In this document: in pieces, positions 1-10,759 of the stretch
Layout of the letters: the number at the start of each line of letters is the position of its first letter
Numbering within the stretch: the stretch's first letter is position 1
NCBI GenBank assembly: GCA_037179515.1
Contig: JAXCGZ010019486.1
Coordinates: 5,001-17,500 of the forward strand
Source: Halocaridina rubra
Taxonomy: Eukaryota > Arthropoda > Malacostraca > Decapoda > Atyidae
DNA length: 12,500 nucleotides
Reading direction: 5' to 3'
Program-made: the position numbers and the translations under genes
Notes under the pieces: model-generated
Databases searched by the model: none
Seen by the model: only the letters and a program-made list of their open reading frames with translations
What the model was told of the DNA's origin: nothing

Positions 1-780
1 TGATCGTGTCGATCGGGAACACGAGTAGGATGCTTGTGTAATATACTCCAGTTCATGAGCAATAGAGAAAGCAAGGGCCTTACTTCCTCTCACATCAGTG
101 TGAGAAGAATTAAGCCACTCACTGTGATGTACTTTTAAGCCTCCAATATAGGAAAGTGGGTGAGAAGATATCAAGGACTCATGGCATGAAGGACAGATAC
201 TCATAGAAAGACACAAAGTCAGTGGAGTTTAAAGAACAGCAGCAAAAGCAAAGGAATATAGTGGTAGTGGAGAGATAGATTTTCTGCCAAAGAACATCAA
301 AGTCAGGAGATTCAAGGTCTATGTGCCAGCGATATGAGTGTTAGTGTTGCAGTAGGCACAGACCTCACCTTTGAATCGAAAACGAGAATACATTTTATAG
401 TGAGAGATTTGGAATGGGTCAGTGGAGGCATGGTTAGACGGATGGGTATCAGAGAGAAGGAGGAGGTTAGGGAGGGAAGACCCAAAAGTTGTTCCACAGA
501 CGAAAGATTAGAGTTCAGGCCACGAATGTTAGAAAAGCGAAAAGTGAAAGAAGCTGATCTATAAGTAGTTAAAAGGTTAAGGGCAGAACCAATACTATCA
601 CCAGGCATGTCTATACTCACGCCAGTAGTGGAGTCAACAAGATCCCCAGAGATTCTTAGCACCCCTCTATGCCGGGTACTGGGGACCATAAGCTGTGGAC
701 CTTCCATAAAAATAGCAAATGTGAGGAAAAGGAGTGCAAAAAGAAACAGATATGGGGAGTGTTGTGATTTGTCAAATGTA
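1..780 (-). pseudogene. Jockey-like non-LTR retrotransposon, 5' part with endonuclease domain (broken, runs off left edge)
   Basis: Reading leftward, one open frame from 707 to 312 contains SNIRGLNSNLSSVEQLL, the typical start of an endonuclease/exonuclease/phosphatase-type domain of Jockey-like polyproteins. This domain would nick target DNA for target-primed reverse transcription. Below 330 the homology continues in shifting frames: LESPDFDVLW and TTTIFLCFC, a stop near 200, then CHESLISSHP and VHHSEWLNSSHTDV near 70-185, the region that normally contains the GDFNxHH motif. The GDFN core is degraded here (GLKVHH). The frame also appears open upstream of 707 through a Leu/Phe-rich stretch, so the element may extend to about 780. 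At least two frameshifts make it a pseudogene. Family assignment is from recognised motifs and memory of arthropod Jockey-like proteins, not from a search. It is the same kind of element as the outer one at 3836-7041, in the opposite orientation. Confidence 0.8.
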
Positions 781-2119
<1,339 letters not shown>

Positions 2120-2265
2120 TGGAGTCCCACAGAGGAATACTCTTTCCATATTCCCTGTCCTCCCTGTCATTTCACACACACCTCCTTATCTTCCGTCACC
2201 ATATCCATAAACCCATTCTCTGGCCCTACCTCTCTCCCTCCAACCTGACAGCACCATCTTCATAA
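2120..2265 (-). pseudogene. RTE-like endonuclease-reverse transcriptase, C-terminal fragment (copy 1)
   Basis: The minus strand reads GPENGFMDMVTEDKEV near 2180-2240. I recognise this as a decayed form of the GRPKRRFMDVVREDM-type C-terminal segment of RTE-like non-LTR reverse transcriptases. The sequence after it loses frame (a stop near 2175, then GGQGIWK), as expected of an old copy. The plus strand shows the same fragment as a pyrimidine-rich run. It is short and strongly diverged. The assignment relies on motif memory and on similarity to the second fragment at 2850-3155. Confidence 0.5.
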
Positions 2266-2849
2266 TTTTTCCCCCAACCTTCGAATTGTCTCTCCTGAGC
2301 ACATACCAATGCTATTTCACTTTTATTTCCTTTGTTATGTTCCCTTGAAAAATTAAGAAAACCAAATTTAATGGTAATTTTTCTGTTCAACACCTAAGTA
2401 CATATTTCAGTTTGTCGTAAACTTATTACCTTGACTTCGCTAAAATAGGTAACAACGACTTACAGCTTAAATTATATTTTTGAGTGTTTAATTTCTAAAA
2501 TATTTTAATTAATCCAAAGAGATGGATTCCTTCATCCTGAACATAATAGGATCAGCTCAATGAACTTATGAGCTTGGGAATAATATTCAATAAAATGGCT
2601 TCTATTTTATGGCTAATCAATTGTATGTTTCTTGATTTGTTTCTCTCGACAACTGAACAATCCAAATTTTGGTCAAGTCACACGATAGATATTGACTTTT
2701 AGTTTAGTTTGGAAATTACTTGTGGTGTGATCTGAATTTATGTTCCGTTGCCTCTACTCGGCAATCACACTTTTTTAACTGTTAGGTAAATGAATTTTTG
2801 GAGACTGAGAATTTTCTCTTGAAGGCCAGAAAGTCTTTCAGGGGTCGTG
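2266..2849. other. AT-rich spacer
   Basis: No open frame worth reporting and no recognisable repeat. Base composition is strongly AT-rich. I see nothing in it. Confidence 0.6.
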
Positions 2850-3155
2850 TCTTCCTCCATCATTACATATCTTCATCTCCTCCCCCATCACATTCTAAAT
2901 TCCCTCTTTATCCTACCTCTCCCCCTGCGGCCTGACACTTCCAATCTCAACATGCTTCTCGTAATTTATCTACCATCCCTCCTCTGCACATGCCAAAGCA
3001 ATCTCATTCTCGCCTCTCTCACCATGTCCCAAAACCTTTCTACCTTCTCTGCCCACTAAATCCTTGGTCTTTATCCTGTGCATCCTCGTCACGTCCAAAG
3101 AAAAAAGCATCTTCAACGTCCAACTCTGTCTCTGCACTTTTTCTTGAAGGTAATG
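2850..3155 (-). pseudogene. RTE-like endonuclease-reverse transcriptase, C-terminal fragment (copy 2)
   Basis: On the minus strand the sequence reads LKMLFSLDVTRMHRIK (about 3115-3070), then in another frame FWDMVREARMRLLWHVQRRDGR (about 3030-2965, split here by degeneracy), a stop, then RSMLRLEVSGRRGR and a degraded tail. This matches the order of the conserved region after the reverse transcriptase core in RTE-like elements (LGVTRMDRIRN, DKVREARLRWFGHVQRRD, RRMLRMELPGRRKRGRPK), as I remember it from fish and invertebrate copies. There are one or more frameshifts and stops, so it is non-functional. It is 5'-truncated like most such copies. Clade assignment is by memory. Confidence 0.7.
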
Positions 3156-3552
3156 TAACATTACATATGCTATTGTGGTTATGTAGTTATGAGAGTATTA
3201 AAAACCAAGGTCATTCATAATACCACTGCTTTCCACAATAGTGGATGGGTTTTGCTTCTGTATGCGCTATGAAAAATGTTTATAAATCAGTCTCACTTTA
3301 TATCGATTCTCTTAGTTCTGACTCATTTAATTATTTCCCTAAAGTAGATAATATTTTTCGCTTCTTACAATCATATCATTAACGTAGAGATCATTTACTT
3401 TCTCCAAGAATTCAGTTAAAGTGCTCTGTTCTGTTTTCGCTAGTTTCGATCTCCAAACGTTTACTGTAGACTCGGAAATGTTTCTTTTTAAATTTGAATT
3501 TATCCATTGGGGATCCAGACTTATTGAGGAATATTTTAGACAACATCAATAT
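3156..3552. other. AT-rich spacer
   Basis: I recognise no motif in any frame here. The open frames at 3412-3693 owe their length to the neighbouring GT tract. Confidence 0.6.
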
Positions 3553-3558
3553 TGTGTG

Positions 3559-3598
<40 letters not shown>

Positions 3599-3643
3599 TG
3601 TGTGTGTGCTTGCACACGCACGTGTGTGTGCATGTATGTGTGT
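3553..3643. repeat. Imperfect GT-rich microsatellite
   Basis: Interrupted (GT)n with short TA and TATG interruptions. It includes a 22-base near-palindrome centred on CACGTG at 3611-3632, with 10 Watson-Crick pairs and one G.T pair. It is older or less pure than the tracts at 1060 and 7682. Confidence 0.9.
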
Positions 3644-3644
3644 C

Positions 3645-3761
3645 TCCTAGTTTGATATTTTTTCATGATACTGTTTGTTACATTTTTACATAAAGCAATG
3701 GGTGAGTGTTTGTGCGTGTGTGTTTGTGTGTGTGCATCCTAGTTTGAAATTTTTTCATGAT
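3645..3761 (+). repeat. Short direct duplication, offset 92 bp
   Basis: A 25-base block starting TCCTAGTTTGA occurs at 3645-3669 and again at 3737-3761, with one mismatch (T versus A). Each copy is preceded by a GT-rich run. The unit between the copies has diverged more. This fits a local tandem duplication primed by the flanking GT repeats. Confidence 0.85.
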
Positions 3762-3835
3762 TGTGCGTGTTATCATTTGTACTGGAAGATAAGGGCTGGT
3801 GGTTGCTCAAGAGTTAGAAATCTCCAGTCAAGAGG

Positions 3836-3945
3836 TGACTAACTTCTTGTTGCCCCCTTTGATATCGCCAAGACTTTTGACCGAGTCTGGCACAAGGCTC
3901 TGTTAGCCAACTCCCTGTTTATGGTTTTACCCCATCTCTCTGCTC
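3836..3945 (+). pseudogene. Outer Jockey-like reverse transcriptase, left piece (motif A)
   Basis: Translation gives VAPFDIAKTFDRVWHKALLA, which is reverse transcriptase motif A (D..KAFDRVWH), with the catalytic Asp (FD) kept and Ala changed to Thr in KAFD. Around 3909 the frame shifts. In the new frame LPVYGFTPSLC matches the next conserved segment (LPAYGFTPSLC), ending at the insertion point. In an active element this protein would copy the element RNA into DNA at the nicked target. This piece lacks everything upstream of motif A, and its continuation is found at 5879. Confidence 0.85.
3935..3945 (+). repeat. Target-site duplication, left copy
   Basis: TCTCTCTGCTC, encoding Ser-Leu-Cys of the outer element's GFTPSLC segment. 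It matches the right copy at 5879-5889 with one mismatch (C versus T). Confidence 0.8.
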
Positions 3946-5461
3946 AATTGCAGATCATGAGCTCAACATTGCTATGCTAAACATAAACAAGCCTAAAAGG
4001 AAATCTTTCTTCAAGACATTCCGGTGCCTAAAAAATTACTCCCCTGATATCTTTTGTGAAGCATTAAACAACAATAGAAATGTACTTTATGATATATTAA
4101 ACACAGATAACTTCGATTTGCAGGTTGAAATTCGAACAAAAGTCTTCCGTGAATGCCTAGATATTTGTGCATCCATTATAACAAGAAAAATAACCCTGCA
4201 ACTTATTTTTTCTAAATTATTGGAAAAAATTGTTGCATTCCAGCTAATGTCATATCTAGAGACAAACAGACTATTAGCTATTAACCAACATGGTTTCAGA
4301 CCGAAACATTCGACAGAAATTGCACTGCTCAAAGTTACTAATAGAATTTATAATAACATAGATAAGAAAAGAATCTCTCTGCTTGTATAATTAAACTTAT
4401 CAAAAGCCTTCGACGTCGTAAGCCATGAAATTCTCATCAATAAATGTATTAACCTAAATATTGATCCGACCTGGTTTAGAGATTATCTATCCAATTGCAG
4501 ACAGTCTATCTGTCTTAACAGCATTATTTCAACTCAAAAAAATATATCATTTGGTGTTCCACAAGTATCACTAATTGGTCCTATCCTCTTCTCCATTTAC
4601 ATAAATGATATATCTTGTTTCATTTTGGACTGTCTACTTCCACAATATGCCGATGACACTCAGCTACTCCTCAGTGGTGATATCAATAATCTGCCAGAGC
4701 AAACCTTAAAAGGAGAAAGCACTCTGTCAAAATATAAAACCTCCTTTCAAGAAATTGGGCTATTAATTAAGGAAAGTAAAACACATGCATGTTTATTGGT
4801 TCAAGGTACCATATAGCACAAAGTCCAGAAAACACAACAATTAATTTTTGTGGCAATATAATTACAGTAAAAAATCTAGGAATTTACTTTGATAACTACG
4901 TGTTGTTTGATTCCCTTATAGATAAAGTATGCAAATAGGTAACATGGACACTAATGTACTTATCACATATAAGGCAATTTTGAAACTACCACTCGAATAA
5001 CGGTCGACGAATCTTTAGCCCTAAATCATAAGTATTGCACAACTGTATGGGGAGCTACAAATAAGATAGATAAATATAATACAAAAGCTTATTAATTTTG
5101 CAGCTCGAGTTGCCCTGGGAGGAAAAAGAAAATATGACCACATCACACCAGCTCTCCAAAAGCTTGGTGGTTGCAGACAAACACCAAGGTCGCCTATGCT
5201 ATCTAAGATTTTGTATTCATAATAATTAACCATCATTATCCTAACTGGTTACTTGATTTCAATATAGTCTGGAATATAAGGGGAACCAACACAAAACAGA
5301 GTTGTGAGCTCTTTATTCAGAGAATAAACACATATGCAGATTCAAAGATGATCACTATTAAAGGGTCAACACTCTGGAACAATATTTCAGAAAACTTTAA
5401 AAATTCATCCTTCCTCACATCTTTCAAAGGCAAACTATATAGCTTTCTTTTGGACAAATAG
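3946..5461 (+). pseudogene. Nested Jockey-like polyprotein: endonuclease end plus reverse transcriptase (broken)
   Basis: The frame starts at about 3950 with the last endonuclease motif (ADHE, normally SDHE). It continues with KTFRCLKNYSPD (about 4010), then jumps at about 4200 to IFSKLLEKIV (RT motif 0/1) and QHGFRPKHSTE (about 4288). One frame stays open from 3974 to 4816 except for a single stop at 4388-4390. Motif A reads NLSKAFDVV, with the usual catalytic Asp replaced by Asn. The next block reads SFGVPQVSLIGP, Gly to Val in PQGS. YADD is intact at 4646-4657. A frameshift near 4806 leads to VKNLGIYFDNY, then further shifts: VWGATNKID, ARVALGGKRKYDHITPAL, IRGTNTKQS and LWNNISENFKNS, ending FLLDK at the stop 5459-5461. 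The catalytic changes, stop and frameshifts show it is dead. Confidence 0.88.
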
Positions 5462-5878
5462 TTACTGCTCACAGACTAATCAAACTTAATGATTTAATGC
5501 AATTTCCCTTAACACTAACCATTCTATATGTAAATTGATATCGCCTCTATTGATTTCTAAGTTAAGAGCTAACTATTCCCACTGTAAGGAATTAAGATAT
5601 GGTGATGATGCCGATAATAAAGATCCTGTATCGAGTGTTATTATTACTACTTAATTATTACCATTATTGTTAACATTTCTATTATAGTATGAATATTGTT
5701 ATTATAATTTTCATACACATCTGTTAACTCAAGGTACTCTTCATTTTCTAGGAAAGCTATATTGCTGTCCACAGTATGTATTACCCTCTTTCTTACTAAT
5801 TCAATTACATGTCTACTTATAGGTGTACTTTTTGTTTGTAGAAAAACAGCCATTGCCCAATGAAAATATTTTTTCTTC
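5462..5878 (+). other. 3' untranslated part of the nested element, with an unexplained distal 180 bp
   Basis: The first 200 bases are AT-rich and end in an ATT-rich run (about 5637-5700) that could be the element's own 3' end. The stretch from about 5700 to 5878 has a different texture. It holds a minus-strand open frame (5955 down to 5647), whose first part is only the antisense of the outer element. There is no poly-A beside the target duplication. It could be an ordinary 3' UTR or flanking DNA carried along. Confidence 0.5.
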
Positions 5879-5889
5879 TCTCTCTGTTC
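5879..5889 (+). repeat. Target-site duplication, right copy
   Basis: TCTCTCTGTTC, matching 3935-3945 at 10 of 11 positions. In the outer element's frame it again encodes Ser-Leu-Cys, followed by SLTTSFLSDR, the expected continuation of the interrupted protein. Confidence 0.8.
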
Positions 5890-6876
5890 TCTGACTACCA
5901 GTTTTCTATCTGACCGATTTATATTTGTAGTTGTTGAGGGTGCAATATCTAACACATTCCCTGTTATCAGTGGTGTTCCACAGGGCTCTGTTCTTTCACC
6001 TACTATGTTCCTTCTTTTTTACAACTGTCTTCTTCAGTCCCTATCCTCCTCTCTTCTTCATGCCTTCGACAACGATTCTACCCTCCATTTTTCCTCTGTC
6101 TTCTATTCACAACCTTTATCTGAAACTTTTAATCAGTTTCGTATCACTCTTTCTTCTACTCTCAACTTCGATTTGTATAAGGTATCAGATTAGGGCACCC
6201 AAAATTTAGTTAAATTTAATGCCTCCAAGACACATTTTCTGGCTATTTCTTTATCTTCTTTTCTTCCTTATAGCCCTATTGTCTTCGAAACTAACGAAGT
6301 TTACCCTTCCAATTCCATTAACATAATGAGAATCCAAATTGCCTCTGACTTGTCTTGGAGGAATCCTGTAATCAATATTTCTAAATCTGCATCCAAAAAA
6401 ATCGTAGGTTCTATATCGTTTCGTCATTACTTTTCCTTTTACAATTACTTAAATCTATAAAGGTCTATACCTTCCCTGCTTAGGATACTGCTCAGACATC
6501 TGGATTGCTTCTTCATATACATATTTCCTTGATAAGGCTGAATCTAAGGCAATCAGACTCATTAATGATCCTTCTCTTTCTTTTAATCTGGATTCTCATT
6601 CTCTTCACCGTAAGGTATCATCCCTACTGCTTTCATCGCTGCTCTGATGATTTGGTGAGTTGTCAAGCGGACTCATCTCACAGGTGCTGTATGGAGATTT
6701 GTAGCTTGTGGATTGGTCGGGGCAGTGACTTCTTTTTCCCATCTACCAGCAGACTCTGGAACTCACTTCCTCCTTTTGTCTTTCCTAATTCTTATAACCT
6801 ATCTTCCTTCAAGAAACGGATCTATCTTCATCTCAGGGCCGAATCCTGCCCTATCTCTTGCTCCCCAGTACTTTGA
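5879..6876 (+). pseudogene. Outer Jockey-like reverse transcriptase, right piece to C-terminus (broken)
   Basis: In the frame of 5882 it reads TSFLSDRFIFVVVEG, then FPVISGVPQGSVLSP (motif B, about 5957-6001). The active-site box is FDND at 6065-6076 instead of FADD. A TAG at 6191-6193 replaces a conserved Trp codon, and the frame then stays open to about 6456 (NLVKFNASKTHFLAISL, SINIMRIQIASDLSW). After a shift it reads LGYCSDIWIASSYT, ESKAIRLINDPSL and LDSHSLHRKV, with another break near 6640 (CSDDLVSC). The C-terminus is FFFPSTSRLWNSLPPFVFP, ending SFKKRIYLHLRAE with a stop at 6874-6876. These are the usual C-terminal blocks of Jockey-like RTs. The mutated active site and multiple shifts show it is non-functional. 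Confidence 0.9.
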
Positions 6877-7041
6877 GTATTCTTTCAGCCTGTCCTTTTC
6901 TTATTGTGTATCATGACCTCATCTGTACCTTGTTCTTTACCTTTTACTTTTCTTTAGTCTTAATGTTTTCATCGTGCCCGGTTCTTTAATGATGAGGACA
7001 ATTTTCTTGCCCCTCCCTGTGTCACGCTCATTAAAAAAAAA
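6877..7041 (+). other. 3' UTR and poly-A of the outer Jockey-like element
   Basis: A pyrimidine-rich 3' segment, TTGCCCCTCCCTGTGTCACG followed by CTCATT and nine A (about 7033-7041), follows the RT stop. This is the expected end of a poly-A-tailed non-LTR element. The exact end could be a few bases either way. Confidence 0.7.
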
Positions 7042-7987
<946 letters not shown>

Positions 7988-8015
7988 ACTTACCTAATTG
8001 TAATTACCTAATTGT
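7988..8015 (-). repeat. Two-copy 14-bp terminal repeat at the 3' end of the CR1-like element
   Basis: ACTTACCTAATTGT (7988-8001) and AATTACCTAATTGT (8002-8015) differ at one position. On the element's sense strand this is a tandem ACAATTAGGTAAKT. CR1-clade elements typically end in a few copies of a short tandem repeat instead of poly-A, so this fits the 3' terminus. Confidence 0.75.
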
Positions 8016-8078
8016 GCTTACGGAAAAGAGCTTCAAGCTCATAACTTCCCGTCTAATGAAAGGTTCCATTTTGTACTT

Positions 8079-9960
8079 AGTAATACTTATCATACTTGTC
8101 CTTAAAACTATGGATTGAGCTAGCAATAACTACCTCCTCGTTTAGAGAATTCCAATTATCAACTACCCCTTATCCCCTTATACTAAAAATGCACTTCCTC
8201 ACATCCTGCGAAGAATTTCTTACGAAGCTTGAAACTATGACCTGTAGGTCTAGTTCCAGCCATATCAAAATATCGATCCCTAATCACTCTGCCATAAATT
8301 GAAGGATTTTAAAAATTGTCTCCATATCCCTCCCCCTCAATCTTCTAGCTTCGATGGTAAGTCTAATTTCCTCAGCCTCTCATCAAAACTGAGATTTCGT
8401 ATTCTTTCACCAGTGTCGTGGCACGTCTCTGAACTTTTTCCAGTTTAGCTACGTGCTTTTTCAAGTGCGGATTCCAAAAGGGGCTGCATATTCATGTTTT
8501 GACCTCACATAGGTTACATAAATATTTCAGAACATTTCCTTGTCCATGTGTCTGAGCGCTACCCTTACATTTGCTATGAAATCATATGCTGTCCTTACTC
8601 TGCTATTTATATGTATTTCTGGAGACAAACCGGCCAGTATGTTTACTCCTAGATCTCTCTCATTCTCTGTCTCTTGAAGTTCTACTACTGCCACCAAGTA
8701 GTAAAGCTTGGGCCTTCTTGCACTTGCACCCATTCTTATTACCTTACATTTTTAAGTATTGAATTTTATTTGCCACTTTTATGACCACTCATGCAGACTA
8801 TTTAGGTCTTCCTGAAATTCTCTTCCATAATCTTATTTCTTACTTTCTTCACAATCTTTGCTTCATCTGCAAACATATCCATGAATGAATTTACAGACTC
8901 GGTTATGCCATTTACATATAAAGAAACAAAAGTGGCCCTAAACCTGAGCTCTGTGGAAGTCCACTACTGACTCTTCTCCATTCAGACACTGTCTTACTCT
9001 AACCGTCTGTTCCCTTCCTTCTAAGTATATTTTTATCCATTTCAGGACATTTCTACCTATTCTATCCATTGTTTACAGCTTCTTAATAAGTCTCCCGTGT
9101 GGGACAGTGTCAAATGCTTTCTGGAAGTCTAGGAATATGCAATCTGCCCATCCTTCTCTTTCCTGTAAGAAAAAAAAAATCTAAAAAAAATGTGACTGTT
9201 GATGTCTCACTGACAAATGTTGAAAAATTCCAAGTGAAGAGAGTATGTTTCCTTAGTAGTTTCCTCATAACTTTGCAAACTATGCTGGTCAAGGAAACAG
9301 GTCAGTAATTTAGAACCATATCCCTCTTTCGCTTTTTGAAAGTAGATATAACGCTTGCTCATTTCCAGCATCTTGGAATATCCTCTGACTCCAGCAGTTT
9401 CTTAAATATGATACTTAGTGCCGCTGATATTGAATTTGTGCATTTTTTAGGTACATAAGGGGATATATAATCAGGACCTGCAGCTTTATGGACATCTAAC
9501 TCCATAAGCACCTTGCATACCTCTGTGGCTGTAAGGATAATGTTCTCTAATACCGACCCATGAGCTCCTATCTCTGTAATCTGAGGGGATGGGATATTTT
9601 CTACTGTTAATACTGACTGAGACTCCTAGTTCATTTCTTTGCAGATCTCTTCATCCATCTCAGTGATGCTTCCATCCGCTCTCTTAAGCTTTAAAACCTG
9701 TTTTTTATGTTCAGTTTTTCTTTGATAAAGCTGTGGAAAAGTTTGGGATTTTCTTTAGCCTTCCTGGTGATGTCCCTTTCATAGTCTCTCTCTGCCTCTC
9801 TCCTTTTACTTAGGCAGTCATTTCTTGCTCTTTTATAGGTCTAACAGGCATTTATGTTTTTTCTCCTCCTATACCTTTTCCAGCATTTGTCTCTCCACTC
9901 CGTAGCTCTTTAACACTCATTATTGAACCATTTCTTGCTGGAATGAATTACACCTACTTT
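8079..9960 (-). pseudogene. CR1-like reverse transcriptase region (broken)
   Basis: On the minus strand, N to C: FNNECxRATEWRDKCWKRYR (near 9930), then YERDITRKAKENPKLFHSFI (about 9780-9710). LMELDVHKAAGPD and SIIFKKLLES follow, in shifting frames, with LTSIVCKVMRKLLRKH near 9290-9250. A deletion of the next block follows, then CIFLDFQKAFDTVPHGRLIKKL (motif A, about 9150-9085, Asp kept). The PQG block is degraded (DFHRAQV, about 8960). The active-site box is FADE at 8862-8873 instead of FADD. MGASARRPKLYY starts a 68-codon open frame (8733-8527) ending HMDKEMF. Further pieces are EKVQRRAT, RYFDMAGTRPTGHSFKLRKK and FKDKYDKYY, with a stop near 8079. Many stops and shifts show it is dead. Confidence 0.85.
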
Positions 9961-10683
9961 GGTGACATGTATGCAGCAATCTACTATCTTCCCATATTTC
10001 AGACAAAAGATGTCGTACATTTCTTGTACATATTTGTTGTTAAATTAGGTCCTCCAGTCAATAAATGCAAAAAGCACATTCATTGTGATGTAGTCTCCTT
10101 TCGGATAGTTCGTCCTCTTGTCCTCAGTGCCTCTACTCTCAGGCAGAATATCTTCAATGATATACTTCATCAACAACACGTAGTGAGTCCTCACCTCTGT
10201 GTGGGTCAAGATTTATCCAATTTATCTCCCTATGATTAAAATATCCCCTTATCAAATCCTAAATTTTCTCTCCCATGCCATGTTAACAACTGAGTTTATG
10301 ACTTCAATAGTACCTATATAAATTTCCTCTAAAACTTCCCGTCTATGTTGGTTCCTTTGTGGGTTATATACAACAGTTATTATATAGCTCTCTGACCCAG
10401 TATTTATGTGAGCAACAAGAAAGTCCTTGAACTCACTCTCTAGAGCAAAGTTTATTTCTTCAACTTGAATCCTTTCACTTATGAGCAGTGCTATCCTTCC
10501 ACCAGTCCTCTCAAATCTTTCAGCCCTAAATATTCTAAAGCTCCTAGGAAAAACTGTGACACTGTTTATGTCCTCACTCAACGTAGTCTGTGTAACTGCT
10601 ACTATATCTGCCTCACTGTTGTGAATCCTATCTTTTAATTCTGCTGCCTTACCAGCTAATTCATCAGCATTTGTGTATAGCAA
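9945..10683 (-). pseudogene. CR1-like endonuclease domain and linker (broken)
   Basis: An uninterrupted 143-codon frame from 10683 to 10252 starts MLYTNADELAGKAAELKDRI and contains EADIVAVTQTTLSEDI, RTGGRIALLI and ITVVYNPQRN. These correspond to motifs I to IV of the endonuclease domain of CR1-like proteins, which nicks the target DNA. The Asn of motif I is kept. The catalytic Glu expected in the T-E-T motif is Gln (VTQTTL), so activity is unlikely. After 10252 a shift leads to YFNHREINWINLDPHRG (GDFNH..INW motif with Asp to Tyr, about 10250-10195). Degraded linker pieces follow (NVLFAFIDW, IFCLKYGKIVDCCI). The open length of this piece may be chance survival. Confidence 0.87.
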
Positions 10684-10759
10684 TATTAATGAGGCTTCAT
10701 CCCCTGATCTTCTATCATTATCTTCTTTATCTTCCCTTTGTCTGGAAGAACTCTAAAAT

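Larger units (their letters stand above)
3946..5878 (+). mobile_element. Nested Jockey-like non-LTR retrotransposon, 5'-truncated and internally deleted
   Basis: A second, different retrotransposon family lies in the same orientation inside the outer element. It begins at the end of its endonuclease domain (ADHE, near 3950). An internal deletion joins the linker to the reverse transcriptase at about 4198-4206. The coding part ends at 5461 and an AT-rich 3' part continues to the right target-site copy at 5879. Flanking copies of TCTCTCTGYTC and resumption of the outer frame define both ends. Its 3' end shows no obvious poly-A. Confidence 0.85.
3836..7041 (+). mobile_element. Outer Jockey-like non-LTR retrotransposon, 5'-truncated, split by a nested element
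   Basis: The element starts inside its reverse transcriptase at about 3836 and runs to a short poly-A at about 7033-7041. The 1944 bases at 3935-5878 are interrupted by another retrotransposon plus one copy of the duplicated target. Removing 3946-5889 (the insert and one copy of the target) restores the linear order of the protein. The 5' truncation is typical of incomplete target-primed reverse transcription. No clear target-site duplication of the outer element itself was found. Confidence 0.85.

Noticed and set aside
5647..5955. Minus-strand open frame of 102 codons as a possible host gene
   Set aside because: It spans the insertion boundary: its first part is the antisense of the outer retrotransposon and the rest is the inner element's 3' end, so it is a chance chimera.
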